In this document: piece by piece, positions 61,545-64,000 of the stretch
How positions within the stretch are numbered: position 1 is the first letter of the stretch
Layout: each line of letters begins with the position of its first letter
Assembly: GCA_949752795.1 (NCBI GenBank)
Contig: OX457074.1
Coordinates: 30,923,980 to 30,987,979, forward strand
Origin: Hyperoodon ampullatus
Taxonomy: Eukaryota > Chordata > Mammalia > Artiodactyla > Ziphiidae
DNA length: 64,000 bases
Direction: 5' to 3'
Notes under the pieces: model-generated
The model's input: only the letters and a program-made list of their open reading frames with translations
Database searches by the model: none
Told to the model about the DNA's origin: nothing
Program-made: the position numbers and the translations under genes

Positions 61545-61960
61545 CAAGTGGCAAGATGGGTGTGTGTCTGTGTGTGTTCCTGGGCTTGGGGGCTGTGTGT
61601 ATGTGGCGTGTGTCTGTCAGTCTTTGGGGGGCTCTGTACACGGAGGGTGATGATTCTCGAGTGGTTGCTGCATCCAGGCATGTGTGTGAGTCTGTGTGTG
61701 TCAGATTGCTCAGAGTGAGCTCGTATGTGTGGTGTGTGTGTGTACAGTGGGGTGTCTGTGTCTGTTCGTGTGTGTCTCGGTTGGGAAACGAGTTAAGGGG
61801 ACAGGTTTTGTGAGCGTGTCTTGGGTGCTTACGTGTGCGGTGGTGTCCACGACATGGGGGGGGACACACGTGCTCCTCTGCGTGTCTGCATTTGTGAGTG
61901 GGGCCCCATGTGTGGCTGAGTCTGTCATGTGTACGTGCGTCCTGTTTCTGTCTGCACGTG
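61545..61960. repeat. Interrupted GT-rich tract
   Basis: About 400 bp rich in gtgtgtct and similar short runs on the plus strand, much diverged. It produces Cys/Val-rich open frames with no protein meaning. Confidence 0.8.
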
Positions 61961-61998
61961 CAGTGTGGTGCAGGACTGTACATGAAAGGCAGAGGCAG

Positions 61999-62194
61999 GG
62001 CTTCCCTGGTGACGCAGTGGTTGAGAGTCCGCCTGCCGGTGCAGGGGACATGGGTTCGTGCCCCGGTCTGGGAAGATCCCACATGCCGCGGAGCGGCTGG
62101 GCCCGTGAGCCATGGCCGCTGAGCCTGCACGTCCGGAGCCTGTGCTCCGCAGCGGGAGAGGCCACAGCAGTGAGAGGCCTGCGTACCGCAAAAA
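61999..62194 (+). repeat. CHR-type SINE, young
   Basis: Plus-oriented. The perfect 14-bp target-site duplication aaaggcagaggcag lies at 61985-61998 and 62195-62208. It has a short A8 tail. Confidence 0.95.
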
Positions 62195-62208
62195 AAAGGC
62201 AGAGGCAG

Positions 62209-63840
62209 TGGCCGCCGGCTGGGTTGTGGAGCATCCACTTACAGCCCTGGGCACTGGGAGGGATTGATGCCTGGCACACCTGTGTTCTGTGACCCCTGTG
62301 TGGCTGGGCCTCAGGCTCCAGGAAGGACTGGCCTTGGGGACTCAAGGGAGGCTGACGCCCTTGGGCCTCTTCCAGCAGAACTGGGCCTTCCCTGCCCTGT
62401 GACTCAGAGACCAGAGGGAACTCCAGGGTCAAGGTGGTCTGGGCCCACGTTTGACGGATGGGGAAACCGAGGTCCAAGGGCACACAGCCTGTGGTGGCCA
62501 TGGCAGCCCCTAATTCCGGGCATGGCTCCGGCAGCACCCCCCACCTCCTGCCAGGCTTCAGCTTCCTCTTCTGTGCGTGGGGGCTTGGCTCCCAGCCATG
62601 CTTCTCTCGCACAGAGGCCAAGGCACAGAGCAGGCAGGGGTTCGTCGGAGGTCGCTCGGCAAGTCGAGTCCAGCCTGGAGGCAGGCAGCAAGAACAACAA
62701 GGAATGATGGGGAGACCCGGCTCTGGGCTGCAAGTCCCAGCTCTGGGGGCGACTCTGCACCGAGGCGTCGTCTCTGTACCTTCCCTAGCTGCAGCTCCCG
62801 GCCCAGACGCGGCCCAGTGGCATTTGGTTTTCCTCAGCCTCGTGACAGCCCTCAGCTTCCCCCACCTCAGCAGCTAACGCGTCTGTCACTACTTTCCTAA
62901 TGAGGCTGCCGCGGGCCCCCCGGGACCCATGATACCTTTGCAGGCCAGCCGGCAGCTGAGAGGATGGGCCGGCCTCAGGGTCAGGCTCGGGAGGGGGCAA
63001 GCCCCTTTCCTGCCTTCAGCCCCAGCCATGAGGGCATTGAGGTCCGTCCAGGCCCCTGAGCCTACTGCTTGGGGGCAGGGGGTGCCCGAAGGCTTTGGGG
63101 AGGCAGGAAAGCCCACACCGGCCACATTTTTCTTTGGCGCCGCCACCATTTATAGTAACAATACTTCATCTGGCCGGTAGATGTGTTTGCAGGGCTACTG
63201 TGGGCCGGGGCTAAAATCGTCCGTGATCTGACTGTTCATAAGCCCTTCCCTTGGGGGGCTGTGGCCAAAGCAGGAAAGACAGTAATCAAGTAAGTTGTTT
63301 GCATCGTTACACTTTCCCGTGTGGGGATGCGCTTTTGTCACAAGCCAAGACAGAGGCATGGGCCAAACTTGCAGAGTTTCTCTAACAGAGCAGGCGTCCT
63401 GTGCCTAGGCTGGGCTGGGCCGGCCCCTGAAAGGCTCAGCTAGGACTTGAATGAGGCAGGGGACCGAGACCCTTGCTGTGTGGCCCCAGGCCACTGCCCA
63501 CCTTCTCTGGGCTCCCTAGGGGCTCGAAGTTCCCTTACGGCTCCATCACCTCTGATTGGAACTCAGGCAGCCGGTGTCTCCTCTCCCAGTGCTCTTTGCC
63601 CTCCCCGCCAGGGCCCTCAAGACATAGTAAGCTACAGCCTTGACTTGGGAATGCCAGAGGCACTGCCCCAGGGGACCCTGGGAGCCTGCCCTCAGGCCCC
63701 ACCTCCTTTTGCTCTACAGAGGCTGCCCCTGGGCTGAAAGAAGCTGGGAAGAGATGAAGCCAGAGCATCAGGCCCAGCCCCTCTGCAGCAGAGGGAGGTG
63801 TCTGTTCATTGATTCACCTGCCCATGGGTGTGTCCTGGAT
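62209..63840. other. Unassigned stretch
   Basis: A probable antisense MIR scrap lies near 62450-62490 ('gatggggaaaccgaggtcc'). Otherwise I see no gene or recognisable element. Confidence 0.5.
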
Positions 63841-63844
63841 GCCT

Positions 63845-64000
63845 TTATTTTTTTATTTTTGAAATTTTATTTATTATTTTTATTTTTGGCTGCGTTGGGT
63901 CTTTGTTGCTGTGCGCGCGCTTTCTCTAGTTGCGGCAAGCAGGGGCTACTCTTCGTTGCGGTGTGTGGGCTTCTCATTGCGGTGGCTTCTCTTGTTGAGG
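63845..64000 (-). repeat. CHR-type SINE, cut by the window edge
   Basis: Minus-oriented, starting with an A/T-rich tail, then 'ggctgcgttgggtctttgtt' and 'ctttctctagttgcggcaag'. The tRNA-like end lies beyond 64000. Confidence 0.9.

Noticed and set aside
61556..62292. Cys/Val-rich plus-strand frames
   Set aside because: They are direct translations of the GT-rich tract and the adjoining SINE, not a protein gene.
1..64000. CRISPR arrays, operons, phage or plasmid genes, tRNA or rRNA genes
   Set aside because: None is present. The tRNA-like segments are the heads of CHR SINEs, and the repeats are ordinary mammalian interspersed and tandem repeats.

Overview
This window is nuclear DNA from a mammal, most likely a cetacean and probably a toothed whale. 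The main evidence is a set of about eleven tRNA-derived SINEs of the cetacean/hippo/ruminant (CHR) type. They carry the typical phrases 'cttccctggtggcgcagtgg', 'gggaagatcccacatgccg' and 'tgagaggcccgcgtaccgc', and several still have intact target-site duplications. Older mammalian repeats (L1, L2, MIR, MER5A, MLT1-like LTRs) fill much of the rest. No BovB or pig PRE1 element was recognised. There is no bacterial, viral or plasmid architecture, and nearly all long open frames are by-products of high GC content.

The one protein-coding gene I can name is PEMT (phosphatidylethanolamine N-methyltransferase), on the minus strand. Two coding exons are visible. Exon 1 of the long isoform (20964..21050) lies in a CpG-island promoter. 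Exon 2 (12436..12543) also carries the start Met of the short isoform. Exon 3 onward must lie beyond the left edge, so 1..12435 is intron 2 and 12544..20963 is intron 1. Intron 2 holds a 17/29-bp minisatellite and a CHR SINE. Intron 1 holds three CHR SINEs and a 57-nt exon-like segment on the opposite strand.

From about 21.3 to 48.8 kb the sequence looks intergenic and is a mosaic of repeats: two antisense L1 3' ends, a nested L1/SINE stack, five MLT1-like LTRs counting the one in intron 1, and L2, MIR and MER5A fossils. A second large CpG island (about 48.86-50.33 kb) has C-rich sequence upstream and G-rich sequence downstream of a consensus splice donor at 49504/49505, plus two perfect CREB palindromes 697 bp apart. 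In human gene order the next gene after PEMT is RAI1, on the opposite strand, so this island is a plausible RAI1 first non-coding exon. That is an inference from synteny; no RAI1 protein-coding sequence is present. A third CpG island (59.3-60.0 kb) contains a roughly 60-bp tandem GC-box repeat and may be a further promoter in the same transcription unit. The right edge cuts through another CHR SINE.

Functionally, the window covers the start of the liver choline/phosphatidylcholine gene PEMT, its promoter with two inverted ZNF143-type motifs, and probably the divergent 5' regulatory region of its neighbour. I found no novel protein system. The observations most worth checking are the twin CREs, the inverted ZNF143 motif pair, the antisense candidate exon, the tandem GC-box promoter and a pair of LTRs sharing unusual derived changes.
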